The translations under genes were made by a program, and so were the position numbers. From the NCBI GenBank assembly GCA_905160935.1, contig CAJHZI010000877.1, forward strand, positions 51,929 to 115,928: a DNA stretch of 64,000 nt, written 5' to 3'. This DNA comes from Enchytraeus crypticus (taxonomy: Eukaryota > Annelida > Clitellata > Enchytraeida > Enchytraeidae). The notes under the pieces are model-generated. The model ran no database searches. It was given only the letters and a program-made list of their open reading frames with translations, and was not told the DNA's origin. Of this stretch, positions 35,548-44,068 are shown one piece after another (positions within the stretch are counted from its first letter, which is position 1; each line of letters opens with the position of its first letter).

Positions 35548-38500
35548 AGTGCACTGCCAAGTGGCAGGTTCAAGCTACATATTCATTCTCAAAGTCTACT
35601 TTCTCGCTCCGTAAGAGCAGTCCTTAGATCAACAAGTTAATCCCTTCACAAAGTCTATGCCTTATCCATACCATATCTATATATAGCCTATAGCTTGGGA
35701 AAAATATGGCTTCTGAGGTGGTTTCCCGTTGCCTTCCTCAGTTAGGTGGATTAATTGCAATTTAATCCTGGGGGAAAATATTTCATGGTGAGGTGGGTCC
35801 ACTCTTACCATCCTCAGCTCCTGCCTTTAGTCGCCTCTTACGTACACGGGCAGATTGTTTGCAGTTGACCAATTCTGCAGTGGTCCAACCACAACCGAGC
35901 ACAACACGGGGAATCGATCTATCAATCAATTAATCAGTACCTGTAGTAGTAAAGCCTTGCAGCTGATGAGTTCATCCTTGGACTCTCTGTATTTCTGCAG
36001 TGTTGCAACTGCACCTGATGACCTCAGAGGTTCCCAGGACTGTCCTACATTCTGAACCAGGTCGTACAGCAGGTTCATTAGACCAATGATCAACTCCTTC
36101 AATCTGTTGATCAATCAATCGTTCTATCACACATGTACACAAGCAATCAAGTAATCAATAATCAATCAATCAATCAATCGATCAATCAATTAATCAATCA
36201 ATAAACAAATAAATCAATCAGCCAATCAATCAATCATTTTGTAATAAATAAATAAATAAATAAATTGATCAATCAATCTATCTATCGATTTATCTGTCAA
36301 TTTATCAATTAATCAATCAATCAATACGTCAACTTAGTAAAGACATATATTCGGCTCGTCAGATGTAAGCTAATCTAGTCGTTACTCTATTGAAATGGTC
36401 AAACATTTATCAATTGCTAAATATTTAACCAATATTAACAACGATTGAGCAGTTAACTATAGTCCAGTATAGAATATCACTACAAATGATCATGCTGAAA
36501 AGATCGATTGCTCGATATCAAAATCCTTACAGAAACTTTCCCAACGCTCCAGTTACGCATTATCTACTCTTTTTACATCAGTTAGATCCAACTATCATTT
36601 CAGTTATTTTTCAATTATCAGTTCAATTATTATTCGTAAAAAGTTTAATAATATAAAATCTAACATCATTATCATCATATTCCCTTAAATCCCAGTTCAA
36701 CCAGGGTCGGGATGCGAATAGACTTTCTCCAGTCCTAAGACTTTTGAAGTTTATCCATTCGTTTAAGTTTTGTGGCAATTACTGGATCCTAGGCGCTCAC
36801 CAACCGAATGCTCTTTCGAATGTTGGTATGGATCTTAGTGCTTTAGTCGCCTTCTACGACACGTGCAGTCATCGATTGGTCAAATTCTTCAAACGACTCG
36901 GACACAACACCGGGATATATCTCCGTGTTGTGTCCGGATAAATAATATAAAATCTAACAATCCTCTTTAAGTACTACATGTAAATTTACAGTTATTGAAC
37001 AACTGTAACGATTAAGTTAAATAATTACAATGAAACCTTTCATCTCTGACTCCGGCAGGTGGTCTCAGTTTGCTAGAAGCCAGGTATCCCATCATGTCTT
37101 TATGCAGCCCCACGTCATACATGCTGGCACACAGCGGCTCACACTTGTCGCTTATGTTACACAACAAGGATAGGGAATCCTTCATATTCCCGTACAGGGA
37201 CCTCCGATCATCCGCAGCGAAGTCGTCGCTAAAGAAGTGAGTCCTCCAGACCTTCTGGAACAACTCGGATACCCTGAGTCCGGCGAGTCTGGCGCTTAGA
37301 TCCTGCTTCATTGCGACATTAGAGCCAACGCTATCCGCGAGAACATGTAAAATGAATTAGTTTAACAATTAGGTGGTCATTAACATTTACTTTAACAGTT
37401 AATTTAACATGTGCATTAACATTTACTTTAACAGTTAATTTAACATGTGCATTAACATTTACTTTAGCAGTTAATTTAACATGTGCATTAACATTTACTT
37501 TAGCGATCATTTTAACATTTACTTTAACATCTATTTTAATAGTTACTTTAATAGTTACTTTAACATTTACTTTAACATTTACTTTAACATTTACTTTAAC
37601 ATTACAAAACACAAAGCAATGGAGATATACATGTATCCCATTCCGCTCAAGAAAACTTACTATTATTACTTCGAAACTACTTTACTGAAAGAGTACAATT
37701 ATTATAATAAACTATATGAAAGTTAGAATAAATTTATCATATGGACTGCAAACACTGTCCGTACAGCGCCTATCATTAGAGTAGGACTTAATCCGCTAGA
37801 ACACTTCCTTGGACTGAATATCCGGATTCTGGCTCGCACCGTTTGTGGACCTCCTACATTCTGCTCATCGGTTTTGATTTGGTTCCACAGTGCACGATGT
37901 TGTCATGGACAACAGTAGCACTCTAATCGTATTGTTATTGTTGTTGTTGTTAATATTTTATACCTGCGGAGTTGTAGCACTCGTTTGTAACTCTGTAAGC
38001 TATTACCTGGTCATGATTGTAACACTGTAAGCTATTACCTGGTCATGATTGTAACACTGTAAGCTATTACCTGGTAACGACTGTAACTATGTAAGCTATT
38101 ACCATGTCACGATTGTAACTCTGTAAGCTATTACCTGGTCATGATTGTAACTCTGTAAGCTATTACCTGGTCAAGATTGTAACGCTGTAAGCTCTTACCT
38201 GGTCACAATGGTAACTCTGTAAGCTATTACCTGGTCATGATTGTAACACTGTAAGCTCTACCTGGTAATGATGCTCAAGTAGCTGAAATCTTCAGAGAGG
38301 TCTGCCGAGGTGAAGTTATTCAGAGGCAGAAGTTTGTCAACCCTGACTTTAACATCCTTACATTTCTCCTCCAAACTCAGGTTCACTAAATTGCTCTTAA
38401 TGGAGGACATGAGATCAACTAGATTTCCTTGTGAGGGAGGGACCCTTACTTGTGTGGGAGGGGCTTTTGTTCGTGAAGGCAAGGCTTGTACTTTTATGGG

Positions 38501-38950
38501 CCTGTCTTGTGACTTTGAAGGCTGGTCTGTTGCTGGTATAGGTAGGGCTTCTATTTGCGGAGAAGGAATCTGTGCTTGTGAAGGCGGGGCCTGAAATTTT
38601 GTAGGCGGAGCCTGCACTTGTTTAGGCTGAGCTGGATTAGACTGTTGAGTCTGCACTTGTTTAGGCTGAGCTGGATTAGGCTGTTGAGCCTGCACTTGCT
38701 TAGGCTGCGCTGGATTAGGCTGTTGAGCCTGCACTTGTTTAGGCTGAGATGAATTAGGCTGTTGAGTTAGTTCATTGCAGTATATAGATGAGGCAGAAGT
38801 TCTACCGCTGTGCACCCTAGAACTGCTTAGACCGCTGCTTGTTCTGCTTCTTATGTGCTTGTCTGTATCACTAGATGGCGGCCTCTCAGTATCTGCTGAT
38901 TTCTGTCTTTGCACCACCGCAGCAGTCCGGTCACGTGATGAATTGCTCAT
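25328..38950 (-). CDS. Gene A: ARM-TIR-SAM protein, 834 aa, 10 coding exons
   Basis: Coding exons in order of transcription are 38950-38262, 37330-37037, 36103-35941, 34761-34425, 32793-32641, 30844-30617, 29803-29702, 27162-26929, 26504-26351 and 25478-25328. The sum is 2505 nt, with intron phases 2,2,0,1,1,1,1,1,2 and a single stop at the end. Predicted parts: Gln/Pro-rich N terminus (1-229), helical block (230-327), armadillo-like repeats (about 328-535), short linker, TIR (about 586-700) and SAM (about 767-834). The TIR shows M-H-I-F-L-S-Y-Q-W, I-D-V-D-S-M and Glu656 in C-R-T-E-A-E-Y, which by spacing to V-I-P-V aligns with the SARM1 catalytic Glu. A NAD-cleaving or signalling role is inferred. 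Gene B lies 4.1 kb downstream on the same strand and is a paralogue. An AATAAA overlaps the stop codon; another lies near 24796. Confidence 0.9.
26175..26275 (+). mobile_element. SINE-like tail, family 6
   Basis: Close match to 11175-11275 (gacggtagctcgagtgtgtc to ccttgacgttaaacacac). Lies in a gene A intron. Confidence 0.6.
26351..26504 (-). CDS. Gene A exon 9: linker and first half of SAM domain
   Basis: 154 nt, acceptor aaatgcag (phase 1), donor gcttg|gtgagg (phase 2). Encodes a Ser/Glu/Lys-rich linker then W-S-Q-D-D-V-R-S-W-L-I-E-N-K-L. The split Trp codon matches gene B. Confidence 0.9.
26800..26930 (-). mobile_element. tRNA-derived SINE (family 1) abutting an exon
   Basis: Inverted copy that includes the B-box region (ggatttgaaccccgc on the plus strand). 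Its 5' part appears disrupted by about 12 bp and runs into the donor of gene A exon 8, whose ag|gtcggta matches the A-box region aagtcggtaag of the SINE. Confidence 0.75.
26929..27162 (-). CDS. Gene A exon 8: C-terminal half of TIR domain
   Basis: 234 nt, phase 1 on both sides. Begins by completing the split Glu codon (E-A-E-Y-T-F-R-L-H-K), then V-I-P-V, G-Y-N-P-D-G-W-L-G and K-V-V-Y-D-F, then a helical tail (F-Y-Q-G-L-F-R-G-L-R). Acceptor ttcgacag, donor gtcaag|gtcggt. The donor may derive from the adjacent SINE. Confidence 0.87.
27365..27462. repeat. (CT)n microsatellite
   Basis: About 95 bp of CT-rich repeat with TGTT and CTAT interruptions. On the minus strand it is purine-rich. Confidence 0.96.
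27485..29590 (-). mobile_element. 5'-truncated CR1/L2-like LINE
   Basis: The reverse transcriptase is nearly intact in a 520-codon ORF (29559-27997), with Y-R-P-I-S-N-L, L-D-L-S-A-A-F-D-I-I-D-H, R-G-V-P-Q-G-S-V-L-G-P and F-Y-D-D-D in place of the usual YADD box. A frame change near 27990 leads to the C-terminal part (27984-27670) with L-H-W-L-P-V and K-T-H-L-F-P-P. The 3' UTR contains ggatgatgtcagggacgtcc. Endonuclease missing. It sits in the gene A intron that separates the two TIR halves, in the same orientation as the gene. The altered catalytic box and frameshift mean it is not active. Confidence 0.88.
29702..29803 (-). CDS. Gene A exon 7: central TIR domain
   Basis: 102 nt, phase 1 on both sides, acceptor gattgattcag, donor aactg|gtcaga. 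Encodes [12 protein letters not shown] and S-P-N-C-R-T. Identical in length to gene B exon 7. A short (TTGA)n run directly precedes the acceptor. Confidence 0.9.
30150..30325 (+). mobile_element. LINE 3'-end fragment (as 8084-10290)
   Basis: Keeps G-K-R-S-R-G-V-P-R-L and the ccagtaggcagtgcattaat tail. Lies in a gene A intron, antisense. Confidence 0.75.
30393..30616. repeat. About 34-bp minisatellite beside the TIR exon donor
   Basis: Five or six units of ctagggtttagataagaacc-ctataactatata. It starts 1 bp after gene A exon 6. At its far end (about 30415-30440) there is a second copy of the last 17-20 nt of the exon with its donor. Confidence 0.9.
30617..30844 (-). CDS. Gene A exon 6: linker and first half of TIR domain
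   Basis: 228 nt, acceptor acaacacag, donor catgg|gttagt, phase 1 on both sides. Encodes a Gly/His/Gln-rich linker of about 40 residues then M-H-I-F-L-S-Y-Q-W-D, L-K-E-E-G-F-N-V-W-I-D-V-D-S-M. Gene B has this region fused to the preceding ARM exon. Confidence 0.88.
30885..31140 (-). mobile_element. Family 3 SINE-like repeat with (ATC)n/(GTC)n end
   Basis: A run of ATC and GTC trinucleotides followed by cttaaatctcagtttaacc and agggtcgggattcaatagac. The right part (31050-31140, gcatcccacgtcagttgtgg) is not found in the other copies. Confidence 0.65.
31311..31440 (-). mobile_element. Family 3 SINE-like fragment
   Basis: (ATC)n then cttaggtcccagttgaatcagg and ttctggagcctggtcgc. Confidence 0.55.
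31850..32160. repeat. (AAT)n-rich tract
   Basis: Imperfect AAT repeats, interrupted at 32030-32120 by a unique GC-richer segment. Confidence 0.9.
32163..32272 (+). mobile_element. 3'-tail fragment of the GYLDD-type LINE
   Basis: Matches 61985-62090: tgatggcctcgagtagccgg, attcagcacgtattgcttga, ccaggttctttacaccgggg, then A and AAT repeats. Confidence 0.8.
32265..32500. repeat. (AAT)n tract
   Basis: AAT/ATT repeats extending from the poly(A) end of the LINE tail. Confidence 0.93.
32641..32793 (-). CDS. Gene A exon 5: last armadillo-like helices
   Basis: 153 nt, acceptor actttttcag, donor cacgcg|gtaacc, phase 1 on both sides. Encodes L-Q-R-L-A-T-E and L-Q-A-Q-G-A-L-W-I-L-K-N, aligning with the start of gene B exon 6, then a basic tail. 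Confidence 0.88.
33120..33144. repeat. (TC)n microsatellite
   Basis: Short run of TC dinucleotides in a gene A intron. Confidence 0.95.
33205..33760. repeat. 34-bp minisatellite array
   Basis: About 16 almost identical units of attagctcagatagagtagc-gatattaattaata. Related but looser aattagctcagacaactatt words lie between the array and the exon 5 acceptor (32800-33080), so it seems to have grown from intron sequence near that acceptor. Confidence 0.96.
34008..34245 (+). mobile_element. LINE 3'-end fragment (as 8084-10290)
   Basis: Matches the last 230 bp of the LINE, ending ccagtaggcagtgcactaagag. Ends about 180 bp from gene A exon 4. Confidence 0.85.
34425..34761 (-). CDS. Gene A exon 4: armadillo-like repeats
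   Basis: 337 nt, acceptor acatctcag, donor tagagg|gtaagc (phase 0 in, 1 out). Encodes A-L-N-R-L-A-A-N-D-N-N-K, A-L-P-L-Y-V-K-A-M and E-G-L-W-T-L-A-F-K-C-K, close to gene B exon 5. Confidence 0.92.
35512..35545. repeat. (CT)n microsatellite
   Basis: Directly at the 3' end (in sense) of the family 2 element at 35546, so probably its tail. Confidence 0.95.
35546..35912 (-). mobile_element. Family 2 SINE-like repeat, near full length
   Basis: Same structure as 1434-1795, from the cccgtgttgtg head (right end) to the ggcagtgcactgaag(ag)n tail (left end). It ends about 30 bp from gene A exon 3. Confidence 0.8.
35941..36103 (-). CDS. Gene A exon 3: armadillo-like helix
   Basis: 163 nt, acceptor gatcaacag, donor ctacag|gtactg (phase 2 in, 0 out). 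Encodes L-K-E-L-I-I-G-L-M-N-L-L-Y and S-G-A-V-A-T-L-Q, ending C-K-A-L-L-L-Q, the counterpart of C-Q-A-L-L-L-L in gene B. Confidence 0.9.
36104..36345. repeat. (ATCA)n-rich tract at an acceptor
   Basis: Degenerate ATCA/AATA tetranucleotides beginning at the gene A exon 3 acceptor. Confidence 0.88.
36665..36930 (-). mobile_element. Family 3 SINE-like repeat
   Basis: Left part cccttaaatcccagttcaacc ... agggtcgggatgcgaataga, right part gtcgccttctacgacacgtg to the cggacacaacaccggg head. Confidence 0.75.
37037..37330 (-). CDS. Gene A exon 2: conserved N-terminal helical block
   Basis: 294 nt, acceptor gcggatag, donor gaaag|gtttca, phase 2 on both sides. Encodes S-E-L-F-Q-K-V-W-R-T-H-F, L-Y-G-N-M-K-D-S-L and L-L-C-N-I-S-D-K-C-E-P-L-C. 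Aligns with gene B exon 3 without gaps at its start. Confidence 0.87.
37345..37600. repeat. 36-bp and 18-bp TTAACATTTAC minisatellite
   Basis: Units of taacatttactttaacagtt-aatttaacatgtgcat grading into 12-18 bp versions. It lies in the intron directly upstream of the exon 2 acceptor. Confidence 0.93.
37795..37955 (+). mobile_element. Family 4 repeat
   Basis: ccttggactgaatatccggattc ... gatgttgtcatggacaacag ... tagcactctaatcg, then (TTG)n. Confidence 0.65.
37976..38261 (-). repeat. 32-bp minisatellite seeded by the gene A exon 1 donor
   Basis: About nine units. On the minus strand each reads agttacaatcatgaccag|gtaatagcttacag: an exon-end-like part, a donor (gtaata or gtaaga) and an acceptor-like ttacag. 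The real exon 1 end (atcattaccag|gtagag) forms the first unit. The real donor is a weaker consensus match than those of the copies. Confidence 0.9.
38262..38950 (-). CDS. Gene A exon 1: Gln/Pro-rich N terminus
   Basis: 689 nt from ATG to donor accag|gtagag (phase 2). Ser/Arg-rich start, then imperfect Q-P-N-P-A-Q-P-K-Q-V-Q-A repeats (about residues 65-115), then L-V-D-L-M-S-S-I-K and L-S-E-D-F-S-Y-L-S helical segments. An in-frame TAA lies about 30 nt upstream of the ATG. A ttttccag 10 nt before the ATG could be an acceptor of a 5' UTR intron. Confidence 0.78.
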
Positions 38951-38958
38951 AGTGACGT
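38951..38958 (-). promoter_or_regulatory. CRE-like palindrome next to the start codon (weak)
   Basis: The stretch just before the gene A ATG contains TGACGTCA, the CREB/ATF consensus (at about 38953-38960). It would matter only if this lies in the promoter or 5' UTR; chance is likely. Confidence 0.15.
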
Positions 38959-39297
38959 CACTGGAAAATGTTTAATAATTAATTAATAAAACAATCAACC
39001 AATCAATCAATTATATAATTACGCAATAATGCGACTTAAGAAATTATAAAAGCATAGTCATAATTGATGACGTTTAGACGAATTTTCGCCTGATTTCTCA
39101 ATTTCAATTTATATATTTATCTCAATTTATTTAAAACGCTATTTTTTACGAAGATGTACTAAATACGTTTTAATACATCGAACCATATGAAGGATGATAT
39201 CATATGTACGGAGTCACTCAGATTGTGTTTCATAATTCTTTCTGACCTATATACCGATGCTATACTATTATTAATTTTCATTCATTGAACTGCATAT

Positions 39298-39499
39298 CCT
39301 CTGGAGCGTCGAGGTTCCAGAAATTTCTACAAAAATTTAAACGAATGAAAAAGTCTCAAATAGAGGATTGAATGACGGATGATATGATGTAGGACAGAAA
39401 TAATTTGAGACAGTCTATTCGTATTCCGACCATGGTTGAACTGTGATTCAAGGGAAGAAGAAGAAGATGATGATGATGATGATGATGATGATGTTGATT

Positions 39500-39536
<37 letters not shown>

Positions 39537-39540
39537 CGAT
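39298..39540 (+). mobile_element. Family 3 SINE-like repeat with (GAT)n tail
   Basis: gcgtcgaggttccagaaatttc ... gaatgaaaaagtctcaaatag ... attcgtattccgaccatggt, then a GAT run at 39465-39550. The His-rich ORF on the other strand is an artefact of that run. Confidence 0.65.
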
Positions 39541-39942
39541 GATGATGATGATTCATTGAACTGCATACGTTCATTGCATAGACTAACTTTGCATAAACTT
39601 GACACATAATTTTGCCTTGAAATTAATCCGCTTTAGTTGCTCATTACTTAATTAAGATACAGTTTAATTTTAAATGTTAAAAGGAATTACATGTTTAGAA
39701 ACTTTGCAGAAAGTCATTTGCACTCAATTAATTGGTGTAAAACAAATGACTTCAATATTAAGACCAAACTTACATGTAATTTTAGACTCAAAAATGTATT
39801 GTATAGCCTAAACATGCAGTCTCTCTCTCGAGAAACTTTCGCTAATGGAATGCAATCTGATATCTACATCTACATATTATCACATTTCTGTCAATAGGAA
39901 GTCAGATATTAGGCCTGCGATAGGCCACTGCCTGCAATATAG

Positions 39943-39950
39943 CCTATAGG
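39943..39950 (+). repeat. 8-bp target-site duplication, left
   Basis: CCTATAGG, repeated exactly at 40624-40631. Confidence 0.85.
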
Positions 39951-40623
39951 CAGTAATGGGCAGTAATGGGCACTAAAGTATTTAAAAAATATAAATGTAT
40001 TTTCAAAATGGAAAATTCTATTTCATTTTCTACTTTCAAAATACATTTAAAACTTACTTTCAAAAGTATTTTCAAAATAATTTTAAAAGTATTTTCAAAA
40101 TACAGGTATCTTAAGTTTGTGATCTATTGGGCAAGCTATTAATAATGGAACAATTAATTTTTTTTAGGTAAAAGCAATGACTCCAAGGTAAAGAAATGAA
40201 ATTTCTAATATATTAAATTATAAATGAAGGCCTTAAATTTTAATTTTTGTTAAATTTTAAAAATATTTAAACAATATTTGAACTCTTTACAAAGTTTTTT
40301 ATTATAAAATTTTTATATTTTAACCAACTATGTGCATACTATGAAGTCGTTTGTGTACGTCATTGCCTTGGCAATCTCGTTAAAAAGTATTTTAGTACTT
40401 AATACTTCTTATTAGTTTTACTTATTATTTATTTTGTTATTTACTAGTTCCTTATTTATTTAGTTATTTACTTCTTATTAATATTTTCAAAGGTATTTTG
40501 AAAATACGATTTTATTTTCAAATTATTTTCAAATTTCTTTAGATAACTATTTGATTTCAGTATTTTAAAAATACTTTTAAAAAGTATTTCGAAATACTTT
40601 TGAAAGTGTTTTGCCCATCACTG
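39951..40623. mobile_element. hAT-type MITE
   Basis: 673 bp, starts CAGTAATGGGC and ends GCCCATCACTG (imperfect terminal inverted repeats), flanked by the 8-bp duplication CCTATAGG. The subterminal regions are rich in inverted aaagtattttnaaaata words on both strands. An 8-bp duplication and CAGTRATGGGCA ends are typical of non-autonomous hAT elements. No transposase ORF. Confidence 0.88.
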
Positions 40624-40631
40624 CCTATAGG

Positions 40632-41799
40632 CCCGTTTCGAGATAGGCTTTAAACTTAACAGACTAGTAATAGCTACTGCTTGTCATATTTCTTAACCTT
40701 ACCTGTCTATCGAGTATTATACATGTAGGCTAGTGTTGCAAATGAAAAGGAGCCCCCTATCCCCATCATCAAGGAACTGCGAAGTTATATGAACCAATTA
40801 ATTGTTTTATAATAATGTGTGATCAGAATACTAAATAAGGAAAACTATTCGGCCTACAAATCTATGCAGTTCCAATACAAAAGCTTAATATTACTTAAAT
40901 TTGAATGTCCCAATAGCGTAGGAGTAACGTCATGAAGTTTTAAGTTAATTGCACTGTTCTAAGCGATACATACATTATGATCGTATGCATAACTTATGCA
41001 CTTATCACTTAATCTTTGGATCGTATGCAAGATATCTCTTATGATAGTTTATCAAACTTAATGTAAATTGATTTATATTGAGTAAAAAATGATTGTGCAT
41101 AATAATTTGTAAACGATTTAGGCTCTCTCAAAGTCTTTTACAGGAAAACTATACTAGAATGAAAACTGGGTGTTCAACTAGATAGGACGCCTTGCATGCT
41201 CTTTGATGACCTAGTTTTTATTCAATTTCTTATGGACATTTTTGCACTTTCACGACTTATTGCACATATTACTTAGATGCTGATAATGTTTATTTAATTT
41301 GTTTTGTCACATGTTCATTGATGTGATAACTCTGTGAGTCTTTGTGAAAATTAAACATATTTCTCTCTCCATGATGCTTTTAATTAAGTTACAGCTAATT
41401 TTGAATACACTACTCCTATAATTCAAACTCACACAGTTAACAAACTCTTTTGTAGCATGTCATCATTCTTGATTTATTCTTGTTCTTAATGATAGAATAA
41501 ATCTTAATTATTTTTCTTAGTTCTATAACTATAACTGTCCAAGTAATCTGCTAGTGGACACCATATCATTATTCTGTGATTAATGTACTTACTAATTGAT
41601 GCTATGGTAGTTATATTTGACAGTTGATGTTATTGTGTTTTGAGAATAATTAAAATGACTTAAGTACTTTTAAGTTAAATAATTAAGTAATTTTTCGCAC
41701 TCAGTTGTGCAGTACTTGGGCTCTCAATCGCTCTTTGGACAAAGAATCTAAATTATATTAATTCTATTATTATTATTATTATTTTTTATTTTATTTTTT
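40632..41799. other. AT-rich stretch without recognised features
   Basis: No ORF or repeat recognised on either strand apart from a short ATT run at 41763-41790. Confidence 0.5.
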
Positions 41800-41957
41800 T
41801 TACCCCGGTGTAAAGAACCTGGGGTTTGATAAAAACGATTCAAGCAATACGTGCTGAATCGCCGCCCGGCTACTCGAGGTCATCAAACGGCTTAAAAGAA
41901 TTATTGAAGCACACTGCATTAAATCTTTGCAAAGTCATGGAAAGCCTTTCCCAAACA
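41800..41957 (-). mobile_element. 3'-tail fragment of the GYLDD-type LINE
   Basis: Inverted: taccccggtgtaaagaacctgg, then cgattcaagcaatacgtgctg and gcccggctactcgaggtcatc, then tgcattaaatctttgcaaag. Flanked by ATT runs that represent its tail and a target-site repeat. Confidence 0.82.
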
Positions 41958-42344
41958 AATTAAAAGAAATTATTATTATTATTATTATTATTATTAATTC
42001 TCTATATTTCGAACTTTAACGCAGCCGACGAATTGAGACGACTACATAAATTTCACTTTCAAGATTGTTTCACATTGCTCTTCTCGGTTTCTGCTATTGG
42101 TCTCATTATGATAACAAAGATTTGTCACCACCAGCTTATTAAAGTACAGGTAACAATTATTTACAGCTCAATATATTTTACTTGAGGGTTTAATATTACC
42201 GGACGATAGCATACAGTGTATATCATACTGCGTTCAACCAGTATGTGTGAGGACTCACTGAAAGTTATGCAATTGTCCGAGCAAAAGTAATATAAATACT
42301 GAATAAAAATGAAATAAAAAGTAAAATTAAACAAATAAATTAGC

Positions 42345-42400
42345 ATCATCATCTTCAATTCTTCCATCGAATCCCAGTTTAACTGTGGTAGCGAATAGAA
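42345..42400 (-). mobile_element. Family 3 SINE-like fragment
   Basis: tccatcgaatcccagtttaac with an (ATC)n-like start. Confidence 0.4.
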
Positions 42401-42529
42401 AATATTTTATTTCAAAAAATAGAAATAAAAGTAATTTTAACTGTCTTGTGATCAGTTTGAAAACTGATATAAGATGCTTACACAATAAAGAGCTATTAGT
42501 GAGATACGAAGTTATAATATAAGGATTTT

Positions 42530-43060
42530 GTTATCAGGCTATCAGCTGCAAACATCGCAATGAGACAAACGTAAGTTAGATAATAAACGTCAGTTAGGTT
42601 TATTAGATAGATATCTGGTTATCAGCTGGATATATAGTAGTTAATTAGATACATGGTTGTAGACTATATACGTTGAGTTTTCAGAACTATACACGATTGC
42701 CAGCTTGACACGCTGCTGTTAAATAGATACACGATTGGCAGCTAGATATGATATTGCTAGCCAAATACATTGTTGTAAGCTTGATACACGGTATTTAGCT
42801 AGATACAAGGTTGTTATGTAAAACATTGTTATTAGATAGTTACAGTGATGTAAGCTAGAGACACGGTTGTTGGCAAGATATATGGTTGTTATCTAAAACA
42901 TTGTTATTAGATAGTAACAATGTTGTTAGCTAGATACACTGATATTAGATACACTAGATACACTGTTAACTATTTACATTGTTGGCAGCTTGATGCACTT
43001 TTGTCAGCTTAATACCCTTTTGTTAGCTGAATACACTGTTATTAGCTAGATAAACGGTTC
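42530..43060. repeat. Diverged minisatellite of about 20 bp
   Basis: Degenerate ttgttagctagatacacggt words with many substitutions; an old array. Confidence 0.75.
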
Positions 43061-43481
43061 ATTGCCCCAGAACTTGAGATATAATTCAATTAGCCACAAA
43101 TCTGTTTGAAATTCTAGACAGCTCAAAGGTTCAGCAAATTCTATATCAATCTTTGCTATAATTTGCACGATGATACACGAGACTGTAGCAAAGCATCGGG
43201 CCTAACAATTTCCTACAATAATTTTACTACAGAGATAGAGTGGGAGACTTCAGCTTGGCTAGCGATCTCTTGTCAGAGTTAAGAGCCGGCTACTTGAGTA
43301 CTTCCCACAGCCTAGTGCTCATAACTATCACAGTAAATTTTGACTTTTATCATTTCCTCCTGTTGCTATTCGACCTATTTATGAAATTATTGATGGTCCA
43401 ACGAAGAAATTTCAAGAAAGTGAAATTCAATTACAAACTTTGTTAGAAACATATAATCTTGCAAAGTGTTAGGAAAAATCC

Positions 43482-43705
43482 CCGTGTTGTGTCCGGGTTG
43501 CTTGAAGAATAGACCAACCATGTAGAAATGCACGTGTCGTAGAAAGCGACGTAAAAACTGGATCGAAAATAACGCCAGAAAGGGCATTCGGTTGGTAACC
43601 GCTTAGGCACCAAAAATTGCTACAAATTTAAACGAATGAAAAAATTTCAAAAGATGGTCTATTCGTATCCAGACCCTAGCTAACTGGGATTTAAGAGAAG
43701 ATGAT
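43482..43705 (+). mobile_element. Family 3 SINE-like repeat, near full length
   Basis: ccccgtgttgtgtccgggttg, gcacgtgtcgtagaaagcg, aagggcattcggttggt, aacgaatgaaaaaatttc, ccctagctaactgggattta, then (GAT)n. Confidence 0.8.
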
Positions 43706-43904
43706 GATGATTATGAAAGTGTTAAGAAAAAAAGTTTCATAACATGTTTTCACGATTGCTGTTTAATATAAGAATTGACTCATGCTATCCCATGGATCAT
43801 CTCTACAGTCGTCTCGAGGAAACCTCGATCCAACAGCATTTTCTCTATGTCGCCCCCTCCCCCCATTTGCCCTCAGCACCTTCTAGAACAATTCATATCT
43901 CAAC

Positions 43905-43985
43905 CCCCGCACGCCGCCGTTTTACGCCGCGATATCGTCAACCCCTGCACGCCTCCGCTTTACGGCGCGATATCGTAACCGGCGT
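43905..43985. repeat. Two GC-rich direct repeats of about 38 bp
   Basis: Two copies of caacccc-gcacgcc-ccg-ttta-gcgcgatatcgt in an otherwise AT-rich window. Confidence 0.7.
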
Positions 43986-44068
43986 CGTCGTGACAATATT
44001 AGTATATTAATTAGATTTGCCAATATATTTAAAAATTTCTTATTAAAATCTAAGTATAGGCATTTACT

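Noticed and set aside
39356-39607. His-rich 83-codon minus-strand ORF
   Set aside because: His run comes from a (GAT)n tail of a SINE-like repeat.
43744-44010. 88-codon plus-strand ORF
   Set aside because: Covers the GC-rich direct repeat; no domain, no splice context.
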